Part shown: piece after piece, positions 21,556 through 32,109 of the stretch
Numbering within the stretch: the first letter of the stretch is position 1
Layout of the letters: each line of letters opens with the position of its first letter
Assembly: GCA_949751835.1 (NCBI GenBank)
Contig: CATKHK010000008.1
Coordinates: 496,001 to 560,000 of the forward strand
Reading direction: 5' to 3'
DNA from: Blepharisma japonicum
Taxonomy: Eukaryota > Ciliophora > Heterotrichea > Heterotrichida > Blepharismidae
Length of the DNA: 64,000 bases
Notes under the pieces: model-generated
The model's input: the letters and a program-made list of their open reading frames with translations, nothing else
Databases searched by the model: none
Told to the model about the DNA's origin: nothing
Translations under genes and position numbers: made by a program

Positions 21556-22317
21556 ATGGAAGGCATCGAGAGCATGGAAGAAATTAAAACAAGAGACGAT
21601 ATTCTCATTCTTACTCCTCGACCAAGTCGAAATTTCATTTCCATGCCTCCCTTAAACCCAAATATTACGCCTATGAAGGATTTTTCTGATTCAAATAATT
21701 TGCATTTTACATTCAATTCAAACTTCACTTACAATCCAAAGCACTTCACAAGCTATTTTCCTCCTTTTTATCCATTCTTTGCCCAAAGTAAGCCAAATGA
21801 TTTAATTTCAGAATCTCTTGGCACTTCCTCGAAAAATGATTTTTTTAAACTTTCTCAAGAGACATCCCAAGAATCTGCTGAAGACTCAAAAATTTCTGAT
21901 GAAGAAAAAAATCATGGCGACTTATTAAATTCACTTGCAAATTCTTCTCCTTTAAAGAGACCCCGAGAAAAGAAGCCTTTGACGTGCAGTTGCAGAAAAT
22001 CTAAGTGTCTTAAGCTCTATTGTGAGTGTTTTGCCACTGGCCAGTACTGCACTGATTGTGCTTGTACCTCTTGTGCTAATACAGAAGAAAAGGAAATCCA
22101 GCGAAAAAATGCAATAAATTTAACTTTAGAAAGGAATCCAGAAGCATTTAAACCTAAGTTTAAATCAATTGAAATCGAAGGTGAAATCCAGTCGGTTCAT
22201 AATAAAGGATGCCACTGCAGTAGATCTGCATGCCTTAAAAAATATTGCGAATGCTACCAAAATGGAAACTACTGTTCTAATCTTTGCCAATGCGCAGGCT
22301 GCAAGAACATAAATTAA
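21556..22317 (+). CDS. CXC/CRC-domain DNA-binding protein (LIN54/tesmin/TSO1 family)
   Basis: 253 residues. Two cysteine-rich CXC repeats occupy the C-terminal half: CSCRKSKCLKLYCECFATG...CACTSC at about 140-176, and CHCSRSACLKKYCECYQNG...CQCAGC at about 217-250, joined by the short conserved linker (ERNPEAFKPK). In this family each repeat binds three zincs and the pair recognises CHR-type TTYRAA sites through the Tyr in LKLYCEC/LKKYCEC; LIN54 is the DNA-reading part of MuvB/DREAM cell-cycle complexes. The first ~135 residues are Pro/Ser/Phe-rich and unstructured. No intron. A nuclear transcription regulator is a firm call; a specific cell-cycle role is inference. Confidence 0.92.
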   Translation: MEGIESMEEIKTRDDILILTPRPSRNFISMPPLNPNITPMKDFSDSNNLHFTFNSNFTYNPKHFTSYFPPFYPFFAQSKPNDLISESLGTSSKNDFFKLSQETSQESAEDSKISDEEKNHGDLLNSLANSSPLKRPREKKPLTCSCRKSKCLKLYCECFATGQYCTDCACTSCANTEEKEIQRKNAINLTLERNPEAFKPKFKSIEIEGEIQSVHNKGCHCSRSACLKKYCECYQNGNYCSNLCQCAGCKNIN

Positions 22318-22343
22318 ATCTAAATTAATTTTCACACATAATT

Positions 22344-23950
22344 ATGGAGAAGGTATCTATTATTTTAAAACCAAGTTTTCACAAGTCAAACAAATCAATG
22401 GGCATTTGTTCACCTACTAGATCAATGATTGAAAGAAGTAAGCCGAACCTTACTGGAGATGGAAAAAAATCCTATATGATGATTGAAAATGTAGAGAAGA
22501 TGCTAGATGACTACAGCTATTTATCAATTTCACAAGAAAACAAAACCATAGAAGATCGAAAAATGCTAAGAGAAGATATTTTTGTTGCGCCTTGCTTAAA
22601 AACTGCAGTTGAAACTTTGAAAAAAAGAATGAAGATGTATGATAATATTAAACCTGAAAAACCAGTTAGGTATCCGATCCCAAGAAGATTTAGGAGCGAA
22701 TCCATGACAGATGAAAAAATAGGCCCAGGATGTTATGAGACTGCTGACAAAAATAATGCACGAAGTTATGAATTTCCGTTAACAACGAGAATGGAAGATC
22801 CCGTTTATCATCAATTATCAAGTAAGATTTATGCATAGCATTAAAAGGTCATAGAAGATCAGAAACCCCAGGCAGGCATATTATTCGAAAAAATAAATTC
22901 CTGGACTGTTATAGACACTGTATTAGAAATCAATTAATCCAGATTAAAGTTGGAGATCATAATAGAAAAGTTGCAAATGTTATGGACTCTGTAAGGGAAC
23001 TTAATAAATCAGCTCAATCTCAAAGAAGGGAAAAATTAGAAAATAAATTGAGAAAGGATAACTGGAATAAAAATAAAGCAGAGTTTATTGAGATTAGAAG
23101 AAACTGAATTCAGCTAATTTTTCTATTTGGATTGATGAGTTGCTCACGATGAAAAATTTACAATAAAAAAGTAATTTTTAACTAGAAATTGCATGAAAGA
23201 GCTTATAAGGCAATTGAATGACTATATTCGTTTTCTTTAGCAATTGGAAAATTCAGAATAATTCTTAAAAATGTTCGTAAAAAAATCAGTCACAAAGTAT
23301 TTTTCAATTAGAAAATTTCTTGTCTTGTAAGCTCAGTAGTTTCTTTCTCACTTTCTAAAAGGACAGAAATGGCCCAGAGAGTTTGTAAAGCTTCAGAAGA
23401 TATATTGGAAATGGACTTACTATTTTTATGTATGGCAAAATGGCTTCGGTCAATTTATTTTGTTCAAAGGAAAATACGAAGATTTTTACAAATTAGAAGA
23501 GCCCGGGTTGAAGCAATTTATCTAATGTGAGACAAGCAAGTTGAATTAATGGCAAAAACTCCATCAAGATCTTCAAATAAAAGAGCAGCTGCCTCACGCT
23601 CCACAGATATAATCCAAAAATCTGTAAAAGATATACTACACCCAAAACTTAAAGAAAACTTTATAAATGTATTTTTGGTTGATAAACTAAGTGAATTTGT
23701 AAATCTTCAAAATGCTTATAAAATACAACAGGAATGCGAAAAAGCTACAAAAAGTAACGAAATTGACTTTTGGGAGAGTGAATCTGATGTCGAGAAAGAA
23801 GAAATAAAAGTAATTGATAAGCCAAAATTTGAGTTATTCATAGAGCCTGTAATATTACAGAAATATATTGCGAAAGCAAGAGAGGAAAATTTAAAGCAAA
23901 TGATGGTAACTCAAAGAACAGAGTTCAGAAGGAAAAGTATAAAAAAATAA
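22344..23950 (+). CDS. Helical PG-rich protein with three micro-introns
   Basis: 519 residues when introns at 22,822..22,838 (17 nt), 23,171..23,185 (15 nt) and 23,297..23,311 (15 nt) are removed. The total coding length is then a whole number of codons and four otherwise separate frames join. The N-terminal part has IGPGCYETADK, which resembles a sperm-tail PG-rich repeat (family seen in ciliary and flagellar proteins). The middle is rich in basic helices (LENKLRKDNWNKNK, KFRIILKNVRKKI, IRRFLQIRRARVEA), possibly IQ-like. The C-terminus is charged and coiled-coil-like. TGA codes Trp at least four times. A ciliary structural role is inference from the PG repeat only. The first intron is longer than all others in the window. 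Confidence 0.75.
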
Positions 23951-24690
23951 ACAGTTTTATATAAGTAAAATTTTGAAAGGTATAAATATCTATTTCTAAC
24001 ATTTCATTAATCATTTTCTAATAAGGAGATCAGATTTCTCCTTGCCATTTATATTGAATTTTTATTTTCCTTTCAGAATTACTCTTCCTTGATTTTAACA
24101 ATATGCGAATTTCCAGATCGATAATTAATAGAGCAAATTATTCAATTTTTCTTTTAATTTCAAGCTCATTATTATTTGTGCATAATTATTTACAAGTAGA
24201 ATTTATTAGATCAATATTCAGTGAAATTTACAAAGAAAATTTAAAAAGGATCAAATAATGGTATTTATTATTCTTTGAAATCTTATAAGTTCAGACGTTA
24301 TTTTTGCCTAACTTCCTCAGCCATTTTCAAAATTTCGGCTTTAGGGTCAGTTATTTTTTAATCATGCATCAGTTTTTCTAATATGGCTTAATATCAATTT
24401 TATATAATTTATAAAGTTCTGTTGCTTTAACTTTTTGAGTTTTCAAGGATAATTCTTATCAGTTATTTTTCATTATTTGCTAAAAATATTATTCTTAAAA
24501 TTCAAAAATTCCCATATGTTAAACTTTCTTGTCTGAATCGCTTTGCCATTTTACATGATTAAAATAAATCAAATCTATCCTCTCCTAGCAAATCTATTGG
24601 ACGTCTTAGCCATTTATACTCAACAAACTATACGTTTAAAATTTATGAAATCCTGCTGTGCATATTATAATAATAAAAAATCTGAACATT
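23951..24690. other. AT-rich spacer with a possible decayed minus-strand gene
   Basis: On the minus strand a clean-looking C-terminus (KITDPKAEILKMAEEVRQK, TAA near 24,300) is preceded, in a different frame, by ATELYKLYKIDIK and, near 24,600, by an ATG reading MAKTSNRFARRG. Stops and shifts separate them and no GT-AG micro-intron joins them, so a worn-out small gene is the likeliest reading. The remaining 350 bases show nothing. Confidence 0.35.
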
Positions 24691-25701
24691 ATGGAAAGAA
24701 AGAATCATAAAACAGACATTTTACTTGAATTTACACTGAAGGCGACTGAATTCATAATCCAGTCAAGAAGTTCAATACCTAGATCAGATACATTAACAAA
24801 AACTTCATTAAGACTGTCTACTATACAATTCATGAACATTCGTGATCAAATTTCTTCTTATTTCAATGAAAATTCTCCAAAGAAAGAGTTTGCCATAGAA
24901 GTGCTGGAAACTTGTGAAGGCTGTCATCCCTTACTTTTGGAACGTTGAAATTTTATATTGGCTTCCAAAAAATTTAAATGCAGTAAACCTTATAAAAAAA
25001 GGGAGCTTGACGCAGTATCCGGTATCAGAACTCTTATATCTGGAAGCCTTCTTCTCCCAGCCACATATAAAGTAAAATCTTCAATATCAATAGCTATCAG
25101 AAAATCAATCATTGATTTTGCTAGCTGAGACCCAAATCTAACTGAGAAAGAAATTTTGAAATTCCCAAGCCAGAAACTGCAAATTGAAGGTGAAAATAGT
25201 CTTTTAGAAGTGTACATAGAATATACAAATACCACGCTGAAGCCTCGGTTCGCAAGACAGTCATTAGGAATTAGACCGCGTTTAATATCTTTTGATGTAG
25301 CTGATGCAGAATTTAAAGAATCCCCCAAAGCCAATTCTTTAAAAAAGAGCATTAACTCGATAGAAAGCACAGAAGCTTCACCATTAATGAAAGGAAATAA
25401 GCTATCTTTGATTAATTCCGAAAGTTTTTATGAAGAAAGTGAAGCTGGATTTCGGCTGATTTCAAGCGATTACGGAGATGAGAGCTCAGGATCAGAAAAT
25501 GAAGAAGAAAATGAATTCGCAAACAACAGTTTCCAGATGGATTTTGGATCTGAAAATTTAGAGGAGGATGAATCCGACTCTATTGTATCATTATATTTGA
25601 AACAGTGTGACAAAGTTAGAGATATATCATTATATAAAGGTGGGCAGAACGCTATTACAGAAGCCTTTTCACTTGTTAGGAAGTGGAGCAATAGATTGTA
25701 A
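24691..25701 (+). CDS. ATG13: ATG13-like HORMA protein of the autophagy-initiation complex
   Basis: 336 residues with TGA read as Trp at 24,949 and 25,126. The N-terminal ~150 residues match the ATG13 HORMA plan: TLKATEFIIQSR (helix near the start), CHPLLLERWNFIL (the family's LLERW element) and GIRTLISGSLLLPATYKVKSS (equivalent of the SLxxxxRLLPAYKL strand-helix). The rest is acidic, Ser-rich and disordered (SSDYGDESSGSENEEENEF), as in other ATG13s, where it contacts ATG1/ULK and ATG17/FIP200. ATG at 24,691 (MERKNHK) is preferred over an upstream in-frame ATG at 24,658. The assignment rests on motif order by eye. Confidence 0.6.
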
Positions 25702-25947
25702 TCATTATATGATTTAATTAATTATTACCATAAGTATAGAGAGACTCTAAAATATTGCTGACGTTAATGGGCGAGAGGATTCATTTTCTTAAATTCGACT
25801 GCTACCTATTATTATACTAGAATTTTAGTAGGCTATTTATCGCTCTTTTGTATAAAAGAAACATAAAAAAGGCTTAAAATTGTGCTTAATATTACTCACC
25901 AAGAATTTAATTTATTTTTTGGCGAATTCTGCCTATATTATATAAAA

Positions 25948-26925
25948 ATGCTTGGGAAAACTTTGGAAGAAAAATCCATCTCAAGACTTGCTGAAGAAAG
26001 TGAAAAATTTTCTTTAAGCGATGATGAAGAAGCCAAACTTTCTCATTTGAACCCAAAACCAGAAATAAACGTTTCTCCTTGGAATTTTGAAATCTCCCAT
26101 TATGGGAACCATTTGGCTATTCCTCATGAACCTATGGGAGAAAAGCCTAAAACAACCATAGTTAGAATACGGCAACACACCTCTTATAAATCCACTGATT
26201 TAACAAGTGACCACACAATGACCTTAAAAAGACAAAATAAGACTCCGGAGCAGAGAAGGTCAAGCTGCTACTATACCCATGAAGATTTTAAAACAGAAGA
26301 AAATAAAGCTTTTAATCTGCATCCAATTCACATAAATTCTGTGAGAAGAATTAAAGAACCTATTTTGGTGCCTCGGAGAGAAGAACTGTTATTGGCTCAT
26401 CATATAGAGGAGCAAATGCTATTTCCCCACAAAGAAACCATTGTCGTTAAACCGAGATCTTATACTGTAGAAATTCCAGACAAGCCTGATATCGAAAATG
26501 AAGACCAGTTTATTGAAAACAAAGAAAAGGTAGAAAATATTTAGATTGACAAATTAACTCACTTCAGGAAAATCAGTGCAAGCTTGCCATCAAGTAGAGG
26601 AAGGATAGAAAAAAACAAACCTTCGATAAAAGTCAATAGTGTCATCCCGAATAATCTCCCAAAAATTAAAACTTCTAACAAAAGTGAGAATTTAACTCCC
26701 TTAAAAGATTTAGAAAAGCTCAGCAAAAGATCACAACTTATTGAGCTACTAAAAAATTTAGCCCCAAAGCTTTTAATCCCTCCTGCGCAAAATTCAGCAA
26801 GGTCTAAATCTTCTGGAAGAAGAAACGAAAATGCATCGCAAAATTCTAAAGATAGGTCTAGCTCAGGGCAGTTACATCTCAACAAGCTTGAAATATGCCC
26901 ATGGAAAGACAGTATAATTTCTTAA
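25948..26925 (+). CDS. Hypothetical basic, disordered protein
   Basis: 320 residues with a 15-nt intron at 26,530..26,544 (GTAGAAAATATTTAG); splicing turns an apparent stop into KEK-IDKLTHF and restores a whole-codon length. ATG at 25,948 (MLGKTLEEKS) is the first ATG; an upstream frame lacks one. The protein is rich in Lys, Glu, Ser and Pro, with no TM segment or recognised domain. Notable bits: SPWNFEISHYGNHLAIPHEP and a Ser/Arg-rich stretch (SARSKSSGRRNENAS). Possibly a cytoskeleton- or cilium-associated protein, but nothing in the sequence proves it. Confidence 0.7.
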
Positions 26926-26986
26926 TGCTCGTGATAATAATATTTTTGCAATAATAAATTTATCTTTTTACTAGCAAATCCTATAA

Positions 26987-28504
26987 ATGTCAAAAGAAGC
27001 TGACAAACCACCAAAAGATGCTCCAATTTTTAGTTTCACTGAAATAGATCGAGACAAGATTTCGCAAAAATTCCCAAATTTACGTAATAGATCTTCTTCT
27101 ATGCAAGATCTCTATGAAAAAATAACGACTCTTCGGTCTTCAAATTCGAATCGCAGCTCAAACTCAAGTTGAAACAATTTTATTAAACGTAAAAAATACC
27201 TAGGAAATTTAATGCCATCTATGACTCCAACCTCACCTAAGATAATTGACTTGATGGAAAAAGCCAAAAAAATGTAAAACTCATGCAGAAATTTCTCATC
27301 ACCAAGTTCGTCTTTGAAAAGCTTGACTAGATTGAACTCACCTTCTTCATCCTTTTTAAAAGAAGCTACCCAGACAATAGAAAACTCAATTATGCAGCTA
27401 AAAGCGTCCTATAACAAAATCCATCATGATGTAGCTCAAAAAGAAAGAACACTAGAAATTCTTGAAAGAGATTTGGATTTACTTGAAAACAATTTAGAAA
27501 TTGTTGATGGAGGTGATAAACTAGAAAAGCTTAATGATGACTATGCTGACATAAGCAATAAAACTATTGAAGAAACTCTTTATACAGAAACTTTACAGCA
27601 TATGGTAATAAATAAAAGATTAGAAATCTTAGGGCTAAGAAAGCCTATAAATATACTCAAAAAACAGTTGAAAGAAGCCTCTGCACTATATAACCATCAT
27701 TCTGCAAGTTTGAAGAGATTTAGATCAGAAATACCAAGCACTGCTGAAGAGTTCGAAACCGCAAAATATAATTTCGATATGGTAAAAAGAAATAATAGCT
27801 TAAAATTCAATGAAAACACCAGTCATTATGAAGAAAGCCATGCCTTAATTGCCTATCTCAAAGAAATCCGCAGGCGGAAAAAAGTTTTAGAATCACAGCG
27901 TGAAAAAGAAAAAAAAGTTATATTACTTGAAAGGAGGCTCAGAATCCTCGAAAGTGAAAAAAAATTCGAAGATGAAATGGAAAACATCAAGCGCGAGCTT
28001 AGAAAAAAAGAAAAAATCTTTATGGACATCCAAAAAGCCACAAATGTCACGTCAGTTGAAGACATGTATCCTTATTATCTCTATTTAAAAGAAACAGAAA
28101 ATAGGCTAAATCAAACAGTAAAGCAAGGGCTAAAACAACTAGAAAAACTTAACCAAGACAGAGAAGAATTAAGCACCACTTTAAATGGCATCAGATTTCA
28201 AGAAGAAAAGAGAGAAAATCTTGTGGATATCTCAGTAATTCGAGATAAATACTCTGAAACTTGTACAGAGCTAGACCAAAAAGAAGCACACCTTGACAAA
28301 TTAAATGAAATAATATTCGCTGCACAAAATTCATTAGAAATTTTAAAGAGCAAGCTGGGGTTGAAGTTGTCGCATTCGAAGGATTTTATTGAACAATTTC
28401 AAAGCTGTGGTGATAAACTGCATGAGTTATTGAAAAAGTCGACAGATAAAAAATCAAAGTCTCCAATTTATTTGGATTTAAGGTCGGTTTGAGTACTTAT
28501 GTAG
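26987..28504 (+). CDS. Long coiled-coil protein
   Basis: 500 residues with one 15-nt intron (27,274..27,288), which ends CAG rather than TAG. The true end is TAG at 28,502; the TGA at 28,490 is Trp. The first ~110 residues are Ser/Asn-rich and disordered; from about 120 to 480 nearly everything is amphipathic helix (KERTLEILERDLDLLENNLE, RRLRILESEKKFEDEMEN, DKEAHLDKLNEI-type heptads). The layout fits a structural coiled-coil protein of the centrosome, basal body or axoneme (CCDC type), but I recognise no specific family. No TM segment. Confidence 0.75.
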
Positions 28505-28654
28505 AGAAATTAAATGAAGTTTATTATTTATAAAGATTTGCGTAGATTTTTATTAATTTTGGTTAGCATTAGATAGCAATTAAAAGGAAAAAGAGATTAT
28601 CTTAGACAAGTTTGTGGTGAAATAATGATGAAAAGTCTAATTATTACGTATAAA

Positions 28655-29017
28655 TTAGAAAATATCACTTGGAGTAGATAATGATGACTTTACCTTTAGT
28701 AAGGATAATAAATTTTTATATAGAGCTCTTAGTGTGTTTAATTTCATTTCAAATTCTTCGAAATCTAAATCTGGGCTTATTTCAAATTGCTGAATGCTTT
28801 CTGATATTTTCCCCATTCTCTCTGTGAGTGGATTTTCTCCAATAATCTTAGCATATTCTTTGATATATCCGATTTCTCAGCCAATCTTTTTTCCAATTTC
28901 AAATCCTTCTAAATGACTCGCTTTTCTATTAGTTTCTTCAGCAATTTTCTTCCCAATTTCATAGCCTTCCTGGAAAGCCTTATCTTCTATGCTTAACACT
29001 TCATCTAAAAAATCCAT
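28655..29017 (-). CDS. LTO1: LTO1-like deca-GX3 protein
   Basis: 120 residues; the gene is easy to miss because TGA codes an internal Trp (KKIGWEIGY). The N-terminal half has glycines every four residues (EGYEIGKKIAEE, then EGFEIGKKIGWEIGYI), the deca-GX3 signature of Yae1/LTO1 proteins. The C-terminal LNTLRALYKNLLSLLKV matches the LTO1 end, where human ORAOV1 has LDKIRGKFKQFCSLLNV. In other eukaryotes LTO1 and YAE1 form an adaptor that delivers Fe-S clusters to the ribosome-recycling ATPase ABCE1/RLI1. ATG at 29,017 fits the family start (MDFLDEVLSIEDKAFQEG). Its start lies 95 bases from the start of the divergent gene at 29,113. Confidence 0.8.
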
Positions 29018-29112
29018 TATTATATACCTTATGCAGAAAATTTAAAGATTATTAATTTTACCGATTTTAAGCTCAATTCTTTAATAAAATTTATCAATTT
29101 TAACTATTTATA

Positions 29113-29763
29113 ATGGATAGTGATTTTTATGGAAACTGACTATTAAAAAAGAAAGAAAATTTCAAATTACCAGTCATTAGGGCAAACGCAAATATCTCGC
29201 AATTGCAGTGTAATTCATCAAGAAGAGTCCACACAAAAAGCCTTTTAAGGAAGTCTTGACCAAAATCTCTATCTAGATCTCCGACCCCAAAATCATCATC
29301 TCCTCTATTGAGTTTAAAAAAAGAGCTTCCTTTTATGATTTCTCCTGTATCTTCGACGAGGCTTGATGAAGAAATTAGAGTTAGTCCGCACAGAATTAAT
29401 AAAGTAAGACAAAAAACACCGGTTTTAGTATACGAAAATGTAGTTATGAGCAAAGATTTGGCTATAATGGCACAGGTGAGAAGAAAGCTAATAAATGAAG
29501 TTACCGGAAGCAAAATTCTTAATCTCACACAAGACGTAGTAAACACATTGAAATATCAATATTTGCCTGATGAGCTGAAAAATAATGAAACTTCACAGCA
29601 GCATTTACAAAAACAAAAAGCAAGTCTAGAGAGAACTACCAGACATCCTTTAGGAACTGCTGCTTATGCTATGAGATCTTTATCGCCAACTTCAAGAAAA
29701 GTTATAAAGAAGCACCTTAAGTTATCTCTGCCGCAGGGATCTCGATTTTTGGAATATTCCTAG
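29113..29763 (+). CDS. Hypothetical basic protein
   Basis: 216 residues from ATG at 29,113 (MDSDFYGNWLLKK), reading TGA as Trp twice in the N-terminal part. The segment is rich in Ser, Lys and Arg (SLSRSPTPKSSSPLL), followed by a helix-forming middle (SKDLAIMAQVRRKLINEVTG, then NLTQDVVNTLKYQYLPDEL) and a basic tail. No known domain and no TM helix. The opposite strand holds a hydrophobic frame at 29,127..29,546 that I take as a shadow. Function unknown. Confidence 0.6.
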
Positions 29764-29830
29764 AATATTGACAAAATATTTTCATAACAACTTTTATTAA
29801 TTTTCAAATTTCTATTATTCAGTACCATAA

Positions 29831-31786
29831 TTAAACGATTATTCTAAGGCTTGAGATATCAGTTGATAGTCTTTCTCTTACAACATTTTCGATCGAGCTA
29901 AACTGCTGTTCATCTAAATCTTTTATTTCTCTTCTTAAGAACTCTATAGATCTTTTCTCTATATTTCTATTTAATAGGTCAACCTCTTTGAACACTATGT
30001 CGACAATTTCAAATTTGCTGCTCTGTAAAGTTTCATCCACAATGAAATTGAGAAGGTTCCACTCCAAACTGTTATAGTCTTTGTATTGATCTCCTTTCAC
30101 AATTCTTCCAACACAAAATTGTGTTAATTCTTTATAGTCAACCAGTTTTATCTGGAACAGTTTTTGCGCTAGTAAACTAATTCTCTGTGGAGAAGTTTTC
30201 CATACATTAGCTAAGCTTTCTAATATAATTAGTCCTGAAATACTGCTCATAATTTCAAAATACCTCTCCAGATAAGTAGTTATATGAAGCATGCTTTTAG
30301 CTCCTTGGAAAAACAAGCATTCACAGAAGATCTGCAACAAAAAGTCTCCTGAACTGCAAATTTCTTTTGATGCTAAAAGAGCTTTCATAGCCTGATTTGT
30401 GGCTCTAGAGTTAATTCTGTCAATAATAAGTTGGCAATCAGTGTTATCTACACTTTCCTCAATCTCTGCAAACCGAAGATGAGCTTCTGGGTCTGCAGGC
30501 AGGTATAGATGGAAAGGCTCTGGCAGCTCAGCCTTTACAATATCTACATCTGATAATCTAACAAGCTTATAAATGACTCCTCTCACAAATACAATTTGTG
30601 ATTCTGCAAGCGGGAGACGGCTAAGAAAAGACTGCCAGTTCCATACGAAATTCTGGTTAGAAATATAATGAGCTATGAAGTCTTGAAATTTTTCAAGGGC
30701 TGAAAAATCAATTGAATCAAGCAGAGGAATTAGTGTTTCAATGGCTTCTTCTATTAAAGGCTCAAAAATATTAGAGGCAGCGCTTGAAGTCTGTAAGTTT
30801 AAGAGAATAGAGCTGTATATGATGGGTTTGGAAGGAGATTTTGGAAGTCTTAAAAGTTCATCAACTAGCAGGCCTACTACCAATTTTGGTTGATTTATAA
30901 CTAGCAGTTTTTCGGCTGCAAGTCTAGTTTTTGCTTTAAAAGCATCAATTATTTCAGAAGCTTTTTCATATGTAAGGGTGTTTTCAATGGAGTCTAGTCC
31001 TGTGTTTAGTAAGTCAAAGCAGAGTGGGCTTTGATATTTCCATTTTTCACTCCATTGGGCAGCTGCTGGCTCATCGAGTGTCAATCCTTCATTTAGCGAT
31101 GTGGTGAGGCTTAGAGATCTTGATTGTGGGAATCCTTGTAACGAAAAATGCTCAACTGCCTTTTCTAGCCGTTCTAGCCTATCTTCTTCTGACTGTGATT
31201 GGTGGATTTTGCAATATTTTTTCCATGCGTGATTCCTGGGTAGTTTTATAAGCTCGCTAAAAGATGCAAAAATTTCTTGATCTACTTGCTGACCTTCATG
31301 GAGAAAAGTGCTGGCTAATATGTTAGGGAAAAAATCCCATGTTGTTTGGCTATATTCCCTCCATAAAGAAATTAGCCCGTTTAGAAGGGAGTTAAAATAG
31401 CTTGAGGAGATTAAATGAAGAGCACTAGCTTCTCCTAGAAATCGTAAAACAAGTTTTATGCGCAATAAATTGCCTTCTTGTAAGATATCTTTGTAAATAC
31501 CTAAGAGTTTATCTATCACAATTTTCACAAATGCTGGGTTTTGTTCAAAGACCTTTGCTAAAACTGCAGCATAAATGTGCTGCTTTCCTGGTATTGAAGA
31601 GATACATTTCGCTAGCAGCCCAGTCAAAAATTCATAAAATTGCTGATCAGCAGAAATTAGTTCATTTTTAAGCTTGTCTATGTGGATTGGGACTTTTTCT
31701 TCCCCGAAGTCCCCAATGAGAGCAATTAGTTTTTGGTAGCGATTTTCCTCTTGGCCTGAGTTCTTGGCTCGTTTCTCTCCCTCCAT
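29831..31786 (-). CDS. NCBP1: Nuclear cap-binding protein subunit 1 (CBP80)
   Basis: 651 residues, no introns, slightly shorter than the ~790 of animal CBP80. The N-terminus (about 10-230) is a MIF4G-type helical repeat: IALIGDFGEEKVPIHIDKL, QQFYEFLTGLLAKCI, KQHIYAAVLAKVFEQNPAFV, LRIKLVLRFLGEASALHLIS. Later family hallmarks are HLYLPADPEAHLRFAEIEES and repeated MA3-like helices to the C-terminus. With CBP20 it binds the 5' cap of nascent RNA polymerase II transcripts and supports splicing, export and decay (known). Assignment is by motif order and overall plan. Convergent with the hypothetical gene ending at 29,763. Confidence 0.8.
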   Translation of the reverse strand: MEGEKRAKNSGQEENRYQKLIALIGDFGEEKVPIHIDKLKNELISADQQFYEFLTGLLAKCISSIPGKQHIYAAVLAKVFEQNPAFVKIVIDKLLGIYKDILQEGNLLRIKLVLRFLGEASALHLISSSYFNSLLNGLISLWREYSQTTWDFFPNILASTFLHEGQQVDQEIFASFSELIKLPRNHAWKKYCKIHQSQSEEDRLERLEKAVEHFSLQGFPQSRSLSLTTSLNEGLTLDEPAAAQWSEKWKYQSPLCFDLLNTGLDSIENTLTYEKASEIIDAFKAKTRLAAEKLLVINQPKLVVGLLVDELLRLPKSPSKPIIYSSILLNLQTSSAASNIFEPLIEEAIETLIPLLDSIDFSALEKFQDFIAHYISNQNFVWNWQSFLSRLPLAESQIVFVRGVIYKLVRLSDVDIVKAELPEPFHLYLPADPEAHLRFAEIEESVDNTDCQLIIDRINSRATNQAMKALLASKEICSSGDFLLQIFCECLFFQGAKSMLHITTYLERYFEIMSSISGLIILESLANVWKTSPQRISLLAQKLFQIKLVDYKELTQFCVGRIVKGDQYKDYNSLEWNLLNFIVDETLQSSKFEIVDIVFKEVDLLNRNIEKRSIEFLRREIKDLDEQQFSSIENVVRERLSTDISSLRIIV

Positions 31787-31889
31787 TTATAAAATTACAA
31801 AATCTCAATTCCCCTTCTATTAAAGCTCACTAACTTTATTTCTCTAAACAAGCAGTTTTAATAAAAATCATAATTCACTATTTAAATGT

Positions 31890-32105
31890 TTATTTTTCCA
31901 AGCTTTCTTGCTCTTTATCCCATATTTTCTTAAGCTTATTTTCCCTTTTGATTTTCTTTCTTTTCTCTTCTTTTTTATCGATTTCTTTATTCAACACCCA
32001 GGCTAAATAAATATTTGCAAAAATTCCAGCTATCGCAAGCATCTTTAGAAAATCTCATTTATGCCCTGGCTTCGGCACGTTGTTATCTGGCCAAGGTAAA
32101 TCCAT
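31890..32105 (-). CDS. Small single-pass membrane protein
   Basis: 71 residues: MDLPWPDNNVPKPGHKW, one TM helix (FLKMLAIAGIFANIYLAWVL) and a very basic coiled tail (KEIDKKEEKRKKIKRENK). One Trp is TGA. The form (short N-terminus, single helix, charged tail) recalls small respiratory-complex or assembly-factor subunits of the mitochondrial inner membrane, but there is no diagnostic motif. Its start codon is only four bases from the start codon of the divergent TBCK gene, so both must have minimal leaders and a promoter lying partly inside coding sequence. Confidence 0.65.
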
Positions 32106-32109
32106 ATAA

